The translations under genes were made by a program, and so were the position numbers. Below are positions 38,692-47,691 of a DNA stretch of 64,000 bases, one piece after another. Below the pieces are notes generated by a model. It had not been told where the DNA came from and searched no databases. It saw nothing but the letters and a program-made list of their open reading frames with translations. Source of the stretch: Amphritea sp. 1_MG-2023 (GTDB lineage: Bacteria; Pseudomonadota; Gammaproteobacteria; Pseudomonadales; Balneatricaceae); NCBI RefSeq assembly GCF_030547545.1, contig NZ_JAUOQE010000001.1:1-64000 (forward strand). The letters run 5' to 3'. Numbering within the stretch: position 1 is the stretch's first letter; each line of letters begins with the position of its first letter.

Positions 38692-39605
38692 TTACAGTAA
38701 ATCCCCATAGCGCTCAATATTCGTTTTTCTAATAACCTCTTCAATAAAATCTAAAAACACCTTTACCCGCACCGGCGTTAACCGCCCCGGTGGCCGAACA
38801 GCCCAAATACGGGTTTCGGGCCAAATCTTATAGTCAGGTAGAACCTGTACGACCTTGCCCTGTTTAATCGCTGGACCAACATGCCATAACGAAGCCATTC
38901 CAATCCCCATATCCGCTTCCACTAAATCGGCAATCGCATCACCCCAGTTGGCGGTGATAGGCCCTGATACCGACACCTCATGGGTTTCACCCGCCTTATC
39001 TTTGAAGCGCCAATGGTTAGATTTAGCAAACGGAATGCAACGATGCTGAGCAAGCTCCGCCGGTGTTTGAGGATGCCCCACTGCTGCAGATACGCTGGCG
39101 AAGCCACTAAGATCATCGGGTTATCGGCTATGCGCCGGGCTAATAAACTGGTCGATTCGAGCGCGTGCATTCGAAAAGCAATATCGTATCCCTGCTCCAC
39201 GATATCGATGGTTTTATCGGTAAAATCGATCTCAATTTGTAAATGAGGATACTTTGCTAATAATTCAGGGATAAAAGGGACTAGATAGATACGCCCATAA
39301 GAGGCCGACACCGTTAAGCGAATCTTCCCCTGTACCTTATCGTCGTCCCCCTTAAAGACGTTCCAAGTTTCCTCCACATCATCGAGGATACGTTTCGCAT
39401 GTTCTAAAAACACCTGTCCATCATGGGTCAACGTGACGACCCGTGTCGTACGGTGGAAAAGTTTAACGCCTAACGTTACCTCTAACGCCTGTATCCGCTG
39501 ACTGGCATTGGTTGACGATAAGCCGAACTCCTCCCCTGCTCGACCAATAGCGCCGAGTGAAGTAATACGCACAAATAACGCTAAGGTTTTTAAATCCAGA
39601 TCCAA
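38692..39605 (-). pseudogene. LysR-family regulator broken by a single-base frameshift
   Basis: Two overlapping frames together make one LysR protein of about 303 aa. The N-terminal part (MDLDLKTLALFVRITSLGAIGRAGEEF, winged HTH, effector domain to PAYLQQWG) reads in one frame; the C-terminal part (HPQTPAELAQHRCIPF to IERYGDLL) reads in another. The switch is at the CCCC run 39076-39079 (GGGG on the coding strand): adding one G gives Q-W-G-H-P-Q-T-P without a break. It diverges from the quinone-reductase group and probably regulated it. It is either a real frameshift or an assembly error in the homopolymer. Confidence 0.88.
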
Positions 39606-39646
39606 GACAGACTCCGCTCAACAGATAGATCGTTATCCATTCAATA

Positions 39647-39708
39647 CTATCCCGAAAAACAGGAAAATCAATCCTGATATAGCTAGATGATCATTGTAAA
39701 CGGGATAG
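39647..39708. promoter_or_regulatory. Inverted repeats between the LysR gene and the oxidoreductase
   Basis: CTATCCCG (39647-39654) and CGGGATAG (39701-39708) are perfect inverted copies 46 bp apart. Inside them CAGGA (39660-39664) and TCCTG (39672-39676) form a short LysR-like dyad. Likely operator of the divergent regulator. Confidence 0.45.
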
Positions 39709-39768
39709 CTAACATAAGCCTCATATTAAGCAAGACCAATCAACCGTTTACACCCAGATGAGGCGCCC

Positions 39769-40782
39769 ATGAAAGCAATTGGATATCAAACCCCCGGCAG
39801 TATCGACCGTCAAGAAGCTCTCGTCGATATCAGTCTCGATCAGCCAATACCACAAGGCCAAGACCTACGGGTTAAGATTCAGGCCGTTTCCGTTAACCCC
39901 GTTGACTATAAAGTCCGACAGGGTATGCCCGCTCCTGAGGGTGGCTGGAATGTCTTAGGCTATGATGCCTCGGGGGTGGTTGAGGCGGTCGGCGAAGCGG
40001 TGCAAAACTTTCAAGTAGGCGATCAAGTTTTCTATGCCGGCTCCATGATTCGTCCAGGCACAAACAGTGAATACCATTTGGTAGATGAACGTATCGTGGC
40101 GAAAAAACCCACCAGCCTCAGCCATGCAGAAGCAGCGGCGATGCCGCTGACAAGCATTACCGCGTGGGAAGCATTATTCGATCGCTTAGATGTCACCCGT
40201 CCAACCACTCAGGGCGGCAAGCTGATCTTGATTATTGGTGGCGCCGGTGGCGTTGGCTCCATTGCGATTCAATTGTTACGCGCCCTGACTGACATGACTA
40301 TTATCACCACCGTGTCACGCCCCGAGACGCAAGCTTGGGTGGAAGAGCTTGGCGCCCATCATGTTATTGATCACAGCAAACCGATGGCACCACAGATTGA
40401 CGCCTTAGGCTTGGGTGCACCTGGATTCGTATTTTCGACCAACCACAGCCAACATCACCTCGCAGATATTGCTGAGCTAATCGCGCCACAGGGACGCTTC
40501 AGTTTAACCGACGAAGTCGACGCCTTTGACAGCCGCCCGTTCGTTATGAAGTCGATCTCCGTGCACTTTGAATTGATGTTTACCCGCTCCTTGTTTGGTA
40601 CCAGCGATATCGCCGCCCAACACCAGCTGTTAAGCAAGGTGGCAGAACTGATTGATGCAGGAAAAATCAAAACCACACTGACCGAAATCGCCGGCCGCAT
40701 TAATGCTGATAATTTGAAGAAAGTGCACGCACAGCTTGAAACGGGTAAAGCGCGGGGAAAAATCGTACTCGAAGGCTTCTAA
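39769..40782 (+). CDS. Zinc-type alcohol dehydrogenase-like quinone oxidoreductase
   Basis: 337 aa, medium-chain dehydrogenase/reductase without zinc ligands. VNPVDYKVRQGMP and GYDASGVVEAVGEAVQNFQVGDQVFYAG belong to the GroES-like part; the NADPH-binding Rossmann motif is IIGGAGGVGSIAIQL (about 153-167). The family reduces quinones or enones with NADPH. It leads a plus-strand group with an ABM protein (27 bp away) and a nitroreductase, suggesting detoxification of electrophiles or quinones. Confidence 0.88.
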   Translation: MKAIGYQTPGSIDRQEALVDISLDQPIPQGQDLRVKIQAVSVNPVDYKVRQGMPAPEGGWNVLGYDASGVVEAVGEAVQNFQVGDQVFYAGSMIRPGTNSEYHLVDERIVAKKPTSLSHAEAAAMPLTSITAWEALFDRLDVTRPTTQGGKLILIIGGAGGVGSIAIQLLRALTDMTIITTVSRPETQAWVEELGAHHVIDHSKPMAPQIDALGLGAPGFVFSTNHSQHHLADIAELIAPQGRFSLTDEVDAFDSRPFVMKSISVHFELMFTRSLFGTSDIAAQHQLLSKVAELIDAGKIKTTLTEIAGRINADNLKKVHAQLETGKARGKIVLEGF

Positions 40783-40809
40783 ACATCTAATTTCATCAGG
40801 AGAATCATC

Positions 40810-41433
40810 ATGGCTTTTACTCAAATTATTAAATTTTCAATTAAACCTGAGTTCAGCGAAGCATTTGCCGCGGCCCTATCAGTGAATAAAAAAGGCGTTG
40901 CACAGGAACCCGGCAACCTTGAAATGCGACTCTATCGGGACAATGCTAACCCCAATCTATTTTTTGCCTATGACCGCTGGCAAGATGAAGCCGCATTAGC
41001 GACTCATATGCAGCAGCCCTACACAAAAGAGCTGCTAGCACTGGCAGAACAAGCGCAGGATAAACCGATTGAAGTATTTACCGTCAATGACACTCAGCCT
41101 GCCCCCATTGCATTAAAACAGGCCAACCCAGAAGATCCGTTATTTAACATCTTCTTCATCTTTAAAATTAAGCCTGGCAGTCGGGAAAAGCTGATCCAGC
41201 AGTTTGAAAAACACATCACCCACACCCGCACCGAAGACGGCTGCTTGCTGTTCGATCTTTACACCGTCGAAGGCGATGACGAAACCTTGGTTGTCTATGA
41301 GCATTGGCGCAAAGAATCTGATGTCTGGGACATCCATTTCAAGCAACCTTATGCCATGGAAACCGGTGCGTTAATGGAAGAGTGTGTCATCGGTGAGCTA
41401 GAACAATATATGAACTTTGTATCGCTGTTATAA
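40810..41433 (+). CDS. Double ABM-domain monooxygenase-like protein
   Basis: 207 aa containing two antibiotic-biosynthesis-monooxygenase (ABM) folds in tandem, about residues 1-95 (NLEMRLYRDNANPNLFFAYDRWQDEAAL) and 112-207 (GCLLFDLYTVEGDDETLVVYEHWRKESD). Most relatives have one domain and dimerise; this fusion builds the dimer in one chain. Possible quinol oxygenase activity like YgiN, which would match the quinone reductase just upstream. The substrate is unknown. Confidence 0.82.
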   Translation: MAFTQIIKFSIKPEFSEAFAAALSVNKKGVAQEPGNLEMRLYRDNANPNLFFAYDRWQDEAALATHMQQPYTKELLALAEQAQDKPIEVFTVNDTQPAPIALKQANPEDPLFNIFFIFKIKPGSREKLIQQFEKHITHTRTEDGCLLFDLYTVEGDDETLVVYEHWRKESDVWDIHFKQPYAMETGALMEECVIGELEQYMNFVSLL

Positions 41434-41595
41434 CCGTTACCCGCCAAAGCGCTATAAAACTGAAAAAGCAAAGCGTCGCGTGATTAACTCGATTAAACAC
41501 GCCTGCAATTTAGATTAAAATGAGCGCTCGTTGAGTGGCTCAGCCATTGGCCAAACCACTCAACATTGCTCGAGATAGACTAGGAGAAAAATGAC

Positions 41596-42252
41596 ATGAA
41601 CTTGACCGACATTGTGAAGTCTCGTTATTCAACTAAAGAGTTTGATAGCAATAAAGCCATCCCCGAAGCACAGTTTCAGCAGATCAAAGACGTCCTGCGC
41701 TATAGCCCTTCGAGCGTTAACTCTCAACCTTGGCACTTTATCATTGCCGATTCACCAGAAACACGTAAACGCATCAGCGCAGGTACTCAGGGAGCCTTTT
41801 CATTTAATGAAGCCAAAGTACTCAACGCGTCCCACGTTATTCTATTTTGTGCCAAAACAGATATAGATGATGCCTATCTGCAGCACCTGCTGACGGTAGA
41901 GGATAATGACGGACGTTTTGCTGAGCCTTCCTTTAAAGAGGGTGTGAACAATGGCCGTTCAATGTTTGTCAATTTGCACCGCTTCGAGCTAAAAGACGCA
42001 CAGCACTGGATGGAAAAGCAGGTTTACCTCAACATGGGCACAGTACTGCTCGGCGCTGGCGCACTGGGCATTGATGCTGTCCCTATCGAAGGTATTGACA
42101 CTAAAGCGCTTAACGAAGAGTTTGGTCTACTGGAAAAAGGCTATACAGCACTCGCCCTGATTGCGCTGGGCTATCATAGTCAAGCCGATTTCAATGCGGG
42201 TTTGCCTAAATCTAGATTGCCGGAAGACGAGATATTCACGCTGTTGTCTTAA
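41596..42252 (+). CDS. nfsB: Oxygen-insensitive NAD(P)H nitroreductase, NfsB-like
   Basis: 218 aa (E. coli NfsB 217 aa). An FMN enzyme reducing nitroaromatics and quinones by two-electron steps. DIVKSRYSTKEFDSNK, LRYSPSSVNSQPWHFIIA and the C-terminal ALGYHSQADFNAGLPKSRLPEDEIF are close to NfsB. GGAG precedes the ATG. It ends the reductase group and is followed by a terminator. Confidence 0.92.
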   Translation: MNLTDIVKSRYSTKEFDSNKAIPEAQFQQIKDVLRYSPSSVNSQPWHFIIADSPETRKRISAGTQGAFSFNEAKVLNASHVILFCAKTDIDDAYLQHLLTVEDNDGRFAEPSFKEGVNNGRSMFVNLHRFELKDAQHWMEKQVYLNMGTVLLGAGALGIDAVPIEGIDTKALNEEFGLLEKGYTALALIALGYHSQADFNAGLPKSRLPEDEIFTLLS

Positions 42253-42309
42253 TCGCGGCGATCAGTTCGCTGATGATATCAACCCGATATCTTAATCATC
42301 AGCACCTAT

Positions 42310-42347
42310 CAGGCTTTTCTAAAATCCCCCTTAGACAAGCCTGTTTT
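42310..42347 (+). terminator. Intrinsic terminator of nfsB
   Basis: CAGGCTT (42310-42316) pairs with AAGCCTG (42337-42343); an inner CTAA/TTAG pair shortens the loop; TTTT follows. It is 58 bp after the nfsB stop. Confidence 0.75.
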
Positions 42348-42387
42348 AAAGCCCCCTCGAAAAAGACAGTCTAGAAAATCATGTCAT

Positions 42388-42597
42388 TTAAGCCATCGAG
42401 CGGTACTGCAAAATCAGACTAATAACATCATGATCGCTTGCAACCGCTTCCATCGCTTCATCTATGCGCCGGCGTTGCGGTAAAAATATATTAAATTTGT
42501 TACGTAAAACTTCGCTTACCTGTTCATCTGAATTAGGATCAAAAGTCTTGCCAGCAAAATTACAGATGCGTTGGAGCGTAAATGCTTTAGTGGTCAT
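42388..42597 (-). CDS. Small hypothetical protein
   Basis: 69 aa (MTTKAFTLQRICNFAGKTF...VISLILQYRSMA). Helical, charged, soluble, no membrane segment and no family that I recognise. The frame is clean and starts with ATG, but there is no clear ribosome site. It shares strand and an AT-rich surrounding with the small ORF at 42847-43023. Confidence 0.5.
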   Translation of the reverse strand: MTTKAFTLQRICNFAGKTFDPNSDEQVSEVLRNKFNIFLPQRRRIDEAMEAVASDHDVISLILQYRSMA

Positions 42598-42846
42598 AAA
42601 TATAATATCTGCTTAAGTAAAAGAAGCTCTGCCCTATAAAACTCATCAGCAGATAGCTAAAAACGGCCGCAATAGGCGGAAAATAAAACGGGAAAAGAAG
42701 TCAGTATATCGAAACGTTTAATGCTGATAAAAAATAAAAAAATGTTCGCGCCCTACTACGAACAATGCGACCGGCATATAGCCAGATTAAACACACATAT
42801 CGAATACTAAAACAGGAGCGCGGGTCAAACAAATCAACAAGCGGAA

Positions 42847-43023
42847 CTATCTAGGGGATGGTTTGCCTAATACGATATGCCGTGGGCCTGCATTATTTTC
42901 ACGACCCGAAACACCCTTATCAATTTTCTGAATTTCACCACCCGCTTCCAAGAATGCGGCTGTCTGCTCGGCAATAGAATCATGAGTTTCATTTGCTGCT
43001 GTTTTTTTAGACTTAACTGCCAT
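42847..43023 (-). CDS. Small protein with a C-terminal FLxxGGxIxxI motif
   Basis: 58 aa, below the usual length cut-off. It starts MAVKSKKTAANETHDSI and contains AAFLEAGGEIQKID, then a basic GPRHIVLGKPSPR end. The FLxxGGxIxxI pattern also occurs in the RNA-polymerase-binding protein SutA and other short gammaproteobacterial proteins, with a basic tail. The ATG is preceded by AACGGAGTTACTTT (GGAG), a good ribosome site, which supports it as a real gene. The function is unknown; a nucleic-acid or polymerase-associated role is only a guess. Confidence 0.6.
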   Translation of the reverse strand: MAVKSKKTAANETHDSIAEQTAAFLEAGGEIQKIDKGVSGRENNAGPRHIVLGKPSPR

Positions 43024-43118
43024 AAAGTAACTCCGTTTTAATGGTGACTAATAATAATACCATTTTTTTACCTCCGCTGTGCGGATATTTACAACACCCC
43101 CTATTTATGTTTGGTACT

Positions 43119-43141
43119 ACCTTGTTTATTCAAGGTTTTTT
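43119..43141 (+). terminator. Plus-strand terminator without an upstream plus-strand gene
   Basis: ACCTTG (43119-43124) pairs with CAAGGT (43131-43136) around TTTATT, followed by six T residues. No plus-strand gene lies between the nfsB terminator and here, and the RND operon starts 190 bp later. It may end a small RNA, or attenuate the RND leader. The remaining 309-bp gap (43024-43332) shows nothing else. Confidence 0.65.
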
Positions 43142-43332
43142 AGATCCTCCGCTTACGCCTCAGAACGTTTTTAATCGCCTTACGACGCATTAACCCGACT
43201 TTAACCTTGTCCCTGTTAAGCTGAACCAATAACTGGACATCTATCAGTGTTGCGCTATTCAAAAATCACGATAGCCCGAATCGCTGATTCGTCTTAAGCC
43301 TCGTCTTTATTATTTATTTTTAGGAACATTCC

Positions 43333-44526
43333 ATGATGAAATATTCAAACAAAATTGGGGGGCTAGTACTCATAACCGCGTTACTCAGTGGTTGCCTACA
43401 AGACAGTCAACCGACGAAAAGCGTGTCTGTCCCCGCCGTTTCCTACGTTAGTGTGACAACCGCCAGCCACAATATTAATACTCAGATGCAGGCCCGAGTG
43501 GTGGCCTCACAAGTCGCCGAAGTGCGGCCACAGGTGAGCGGTATTATTCAACAACGTCAATTTCAAGAAGGTAATTTAGTCGAACAGGGACAACTCCTTT
43601 ATCAAATTGATCCGGCCAGCTATCAAGCCGCTTATAACGAAGCAAAAGCCAATTTAAACAGCGCTAAAGCGGCCCTACAGACCGCCAAATTAAAAGATCA
43701 ACGCTATGCAAAATTGATCAAACTTCAGGGTATTTCGCAACAAGATGCCGACGATGCCCATGCCCTCTATTTAGAAGCGAAAGCTAATATTGAAAAGTAT
43801 CAAGCGGCTTTAGAGACTGCGGCCATTGACCTTGAGCACACCAAAATCAGAGCCTCTATCTCAGGGCACATCGGCATCTCTAGTGTTACCAAAGGGGCGT
43901 TAGTGACCTCACAACAAACCTCAGCATTAGCCACGATCCGCACCTTAGACCCGATCTATGTCGATATGACAAAGAGCAGTACTGAACTATTAACACTGCG
44001 TCAATTAATTCGTGAGAAGGGCGTCACCCAAGGCACCACTACCGTCACACTCACGCTTGAAAACGGCAGTGAATACGATCACGAAGGCCAACTCAAGATG
44101 CAAGAAGTCGCCGTTGATTCCGCAACCGGCGCCGTTACCCTGCGCGCCGAGTTCCCTAACCCTGATGGCTTATTATTACCGGGTATGTTTGTCCGCACCC
44201 AGGTTAATGAAGCCGTCAATGAGAACGCTATTGTGGTGCCTCAACAAGGCATTTATCACGCCGCTGATGGCCAAGCCTATGCTTACGTGATTGATGATAA
44301 TAATCGCGTAGAAAGGCGCATCGTACAAACCAGCGATGCCATTGACAACAAGTGGGTCATCACCAGCGGCTTGTCGGCCAACGATAAACTTTTAGTCGAA
44401 GGGTCTGGCAAAGTTCGCCCCGGCAGTGAAGTGCAACCAATACGTGTCAATATAGACGGCAACGGCTCGATGATATCTGTGGTAGAACCCAGCCCTGACG
44501 CTGCGTCATTACAAGGGGGGGCATAA
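43333..44526 (+). CDS. RND efflux periplasmic adaptor (membrane fusion protein)
   Basis: 397 aa, AcrA/MexA-like lipoprotein. The signal peptide ends in a lipobox (LITALLSGC), so the mature protein is anchored in the inner membrane. The biotinyl-lipoyl half (EVRPQVSGIIQQRQFQEGNLVEQGQLLYQID), the alpha-hairpin (about 95-165) and the second lipoyl half with beta-barrel are present. AGGA precedes the first ATG of the ATGATG pair. First gene of a three-gene operon and 3 bp ahead of the pump gene. Confidence 0.93.
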   Translation: MMKYSNKIGGLVLITALLSGCLQDSQPTKSVSVPAVSYVSVTTASHNINTQMQARVVASQVAEVRPQVSGIIQQRQFQEGNLVEQGQLLYQIDPASYQAAYNEAKANLNSAKAALQTAKLKDQRYAKLIKLQGISQQDADDAHALYLEAKANIEKYQAALETAAIDLEHTKIRASISGHIGISSVTKGALVTSQQTSALATIRTLDPIYVDMTKSSTELLTLRQLIREKGVTQGTTTVTLTLENGSEYDHEGQLKMQEVAVDSATGAVTLRAEFPNPDGLLLPGMFVRTQVNEAVNENAIVVPQQGIYHAADGQAYAYVIDDNNRVERRIVQTSDAIDNKWVITSGLSANDKLLVEGSGKVRPGSEVQPIRVNIDGNGSMISVVEPSPDAASLQGGA

Positions 44527-44529
44527 CCT

Positions 44530-47500
44530 ATGTTTGCCCGTTTCTTTATTGACCGACCAGTCTTTGCTTGGGTTATTTCCATCATCATCATGCTCACCGG
44601 TATCGCCTCCATTATGTCGCTGCCGATCGCGCAATATCCCAGTGTTGCGCCGCCCGTTATCAGCGTCAAAACCACTTATAGCGGAGCCGACGCCGTAACG
44701 GTTGAAAACAGTGTGACGCAAATTTTAGAACAGCAATTAACCGGTCTTGACGGATTGCTGTACTTCTCATCATCCAGCACCTCTGATGGCACAGCAGAAA
44801 TTCAAATCACCTTTGAAGAAGGTACTAATGCTGATTTCGCCCAGGTTCAGGTGCAAAACAAAGTTCAACAAGTCAACTCGCGACTCCCCGACTCGGTCCA
44901 ATCTCAAGGGGTAACGGTAACTAAATCAAACTCTGATTTCCTCTTGGTCACCGCCGTCTATGACTCCACTGACCAAGCGAATGCATTTGATATTGCGGAT
45001 TACATCTCCTCTAACATGTCAGATAGCATAGCGCGTGTAGATGGTGTCGGTGATATCCGTGTGTTTGGTGCAAAATATGCGATGCGCATCTGGTTAGATC
45101 CAACCAAATTAGCTGCCTATGAATTAATGCCATCCGATATTATCAGTGCTTTGGAGGCACAAAACGTACAGGTACCTGCAGGTAAGATAGGCGCCTTACC
45201 CGCCTTAGCGAGTCAGGAGCTCAATGCCACCGTCACCGCACAATCGATGATGTCTACGCCGGAACAGTTTCGCAACATCATCGTAAAATACGATACATCG
45301 GGGGCCAATGTTCGCTTAAGTGATCTTGCTCGGGTCGAAATTGGCAGTGAAAGTTACGATGTTATTCCTCGCTTAAACGGCCACCCAGCGTCAGGTATTG
45401 CCGTGATGTTATCACCAGGTGCGAACGCACTCGACACCGCGACCCTGGTTAAGGAAAAAGTCGCTGAGCTGGCAGCTAACCTGCCCGACGGTTACGAGAT
45501 CACCTTCCCAAGGGACAGCACCGATTTTATCAAAATTTCAATCAGTGAAGTGGTACAAACCCTCGCCGAAGCGGTCGTGCTCGTTGTACTGGTAATGTGG
45601 TTGTTTCTTCAAAACTGGCGGGCTACGCTCATCCCCGCCATCGCCGTACCCATCGTACTGCTGGGCACCTTTGGTGTGCTCTCGGCGTTTGGCTTTTCAA
45701 TTAATACCTTAACGATGTTTGGTATTGTCTTGTCCATCGGTTTACTCGTGGATGATGCCATCGTGGTGGTGGAAAACGTTGAGCGCTTAATGCGCGAAAA
45801 AAATCTATCACCACGGGATGCCACCATTGAATCGATGTCAGAGATCAGTAGCGCACTGGTGGGTATTGCCGTCGTGCTATCGGCGGTATTCTTACCGATG
45901 GCCTTTTTTGGCGGTTCAACTGGGGTTATCTATAAACAGTTCTCTATCGCCATTGTCTCATCCATGACCCTGTCGGTAATCGTTGCTCTGACCCTCAGCC
46001 CAACCTTATGCGCCAGCCTGCTTACCAAAACCGAACATAACAGCAGTGGCAAAGGATTTTCTGCCGGCTTTAACCGCTTATTTGATCGCATGACAGCATC
46101 CTACACCGGTCATGTACAAGGCATTATCAGCCGCAAAATACGCTGGGTGTTAGTCTATGGGGTGATTGTTGTGATTCTCGGTGTATTGATCGTGCGTCTG
46201 CCAACAAGCTTTTTACCGCAGGAAGACCAAGGCAGCATCATGTACCAAATTAGCTTGCCGAGTGGTGCATCGATCAAACGTACCCGCGCCGTTGCCGAGC
46301 AGGTAGAGCAATACTTGGCTGAGAATGAAACGGATAGTGTTATTCGCGCCTTCTCGGTGGCGGGTTTTAACTTTTCAGGGAGTGGACAAAATGCCGGTCT
46401 AGGCTTCGTATCATTAAAACCCTGGGGTGAGCGCCCTCGAGAAGATCAAAGTGCCGATGCGTTGATTCAACGAATGAATCAAAATCTATCATCGGTTCGG
46501 GATGCGAATATATTTGCCATGTCGCAACCGGTCATTCGAGGTTTAGGCCAAAGCAACGGCTTTACCTTTGAATTACAAGCGGCCTCCGGCACCAGCCGCG
46601 CTGAATTAACCGCCCTCAAGAATGAACTGTTAACCCAAGCGCGACAAAGCGGCTTACTCACGGCGATCAGGGAGGGAGCCCTCAGTGAGACGCCACAAGT
46701 TAAAATTGATATCGATAGTGGCAAAGCAACCGCACTGGGGTTATCTCTGGCGGATGTTGCCAGCACTCTTACCTCGGCTTGGGCAGGTTCCTATGTGAAT
46801 GACTTCATCGATGATGGTCGAGTGAAAAAAGTCTATATTGAAGGTGATGCTGAATATCGCTCTAAGCCTGACGACCTCAATCAATGGCATGTTCGCGGCC
46901 AAAATGCCGCCGGCGAAACCACCATGACGCCGTTCTCGGCCTTCAGTACGTCCTCTTGGTCAAGTACACCGCAAAGTCTGTCACGCTTTAATGGTATTGC
47001 ATCCTACGAGATACAGGGTGCGCCCGCCAGCGGTGTTAGCTCCGGCCAAGCAATGGATGAAATGGAACGCCTCGCCCAAGAGATCGGTCAAGGCAAACTT
47101 AGCTATGCTTGGAGTGGTTTATCCTATCAAGAGAAACTCTCCAGTGGTCAATCGACAATGCTATACGCGATCTCGATCTTGGTGGTTTTCCTCGCGTTGG
47201 CCGCCTTGTATGAGAGCTGGTCTGTGCCGCTATCGGTTATTCTGGTGATCCCGCTAGGCGTGGTTGGCGCGGCATTAGCCACCAGCATGCGAGGGCTAGA
47301 AAACGATATATACTTCCAAGTGGCAATATTGACGACCATTGGTCTGGCCTCAAAAAATGCCATTTTGATTGTCGAGTTTGCCGAAACGTCCTATCAACGG
47401 GGTGCTTCGTTAATTGATGCCGCCGTACAAGCCGCCAAGTTACGCTTGCGTCCGATCATCATGACGTCGTTAGCATTCATCTTTGGTACTTTACCCCTAG

Positions 47501-47691
47501 CACTGTCATCCGGCGCAGGGGCCAATAGCCGCATCTCGATCGGTACCGGTATTGTCGGTGGCACCTTCACCGCAACCGTATTGGGGATATTTCTGGTCCC
47601 CCTCTTCTTTGTGTTGATTCGTGGGCTGTTCCCGTCAAGACGCCCCGTGTATGACGACGCAGCAACGTTAGAGGAACGTAATCATGACTAA
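44530..47691 (+). CDS. RND efflux inner-membrane transporter, HAE1 type
   Basis: 1053 aa, similar in length to AcrB and MexB. Twelve membrane segments with two large periplasmic loops. The proton-relay aspartates are in SIGLLVDDAIVVVENVERLM (about residues 409-410), and the lysine of TM10 in TIGLASKNAILIVEFAE. It drives export of drugs or other amphiphiles using the proton gradient. It overlaps the outer-membrane factor gene by 8 bp. The substrate range cannot be read from the sequence. Confidence 0.95.
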   Translation: MFARFFIDRPVFAWVISIIIMLTGIASIMSLPIAQYPSVAPPVISVKTTYSGADAVTVENSVTQILEQQLTGLDGLLYFSSSSTSDGTAEIQITFEEGTNADFAQVQVQNKVQQVNSRLPDSVQSQGVTVTKSNSDFLLVTAVYDSTDQANAFDIADYISSNMSDSIARVDGVGDIRVFGAKYAMRIWLDPTKLAAYELMPSDIISALEAQNVQVPAGKIGALPALASQELNATVTAQSMMSTPEQFRNIIVKYDTSGANVRLSDLARVEIGSESYDVIPRLNGHPASGIAVMLSPGANALDTATLVKEKVAELAANLPDGYEITFPRDSTDFIKISISEVVQTLAEAVVLVVLVMWLFLQNWRATLIPAIAVPIVLLGTFGVLSAFGFSINTLTMFGIVLSIGLLVDDAIVVVENVERLMREKNLSPRDATIESMSEISSALVGIAVVLSAVFLPMAFFGGSTGVIYKQFSIAIVSSMTLSVIVALTLSPTLCASLLTKTEHNSSGKGFSAGFNRLFDRMTASYTGHVQGIISRKIRWVLVYGVIVVILGVLIVRLPTSFLPQEDQGSIMYQISLPSGASIKRTRAVAEQVEQYLAENETDSVIRAFSVAGFNFSGSGQNAGLGFVSLKPWGERPREDQSADALIQRMNQNLSSVRDANIFAMSQPVIRGLGQSNGFTFELQAASGTSRAELTALKNELLTQARQSGLLTAIREGALSETPQVKIDIDSGKATALGLSLADVASTLTSAWAGSYVNDFIDDGRVKKVYIEGDAEYRSKPDDLNQWHVRGQNAAGETTMTPFSAFSTSSWSSTPQSLSRFNGIASYEIQGAPASGVSSGQAMDEMERLAQEIGQGKLSYAWSGLSYQEKLSSGQSTMLYAISILVVFLALAALYESWSVPLSVILVIPLGVVGAALATSMRGLENDIYFQVAILTTIGLASKNAILIVEFAETSYQRGASLIDAAVQAAKLRLRPIIMTSLAFIFGTLPLALSSGAGANSRISIGTGIVGGTFTATVLGIFLVPLFFVLIRGLFPSRRPVYDDAATLEERNHD

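Noticed and set aside
42253-43332. Possible integron or attachment site around the small genes
   Set aside because: AT-rich sequence and orphan small genes suggested a mobile region, but no integrase, attC-like structure or direct-repeat boundary is visible.
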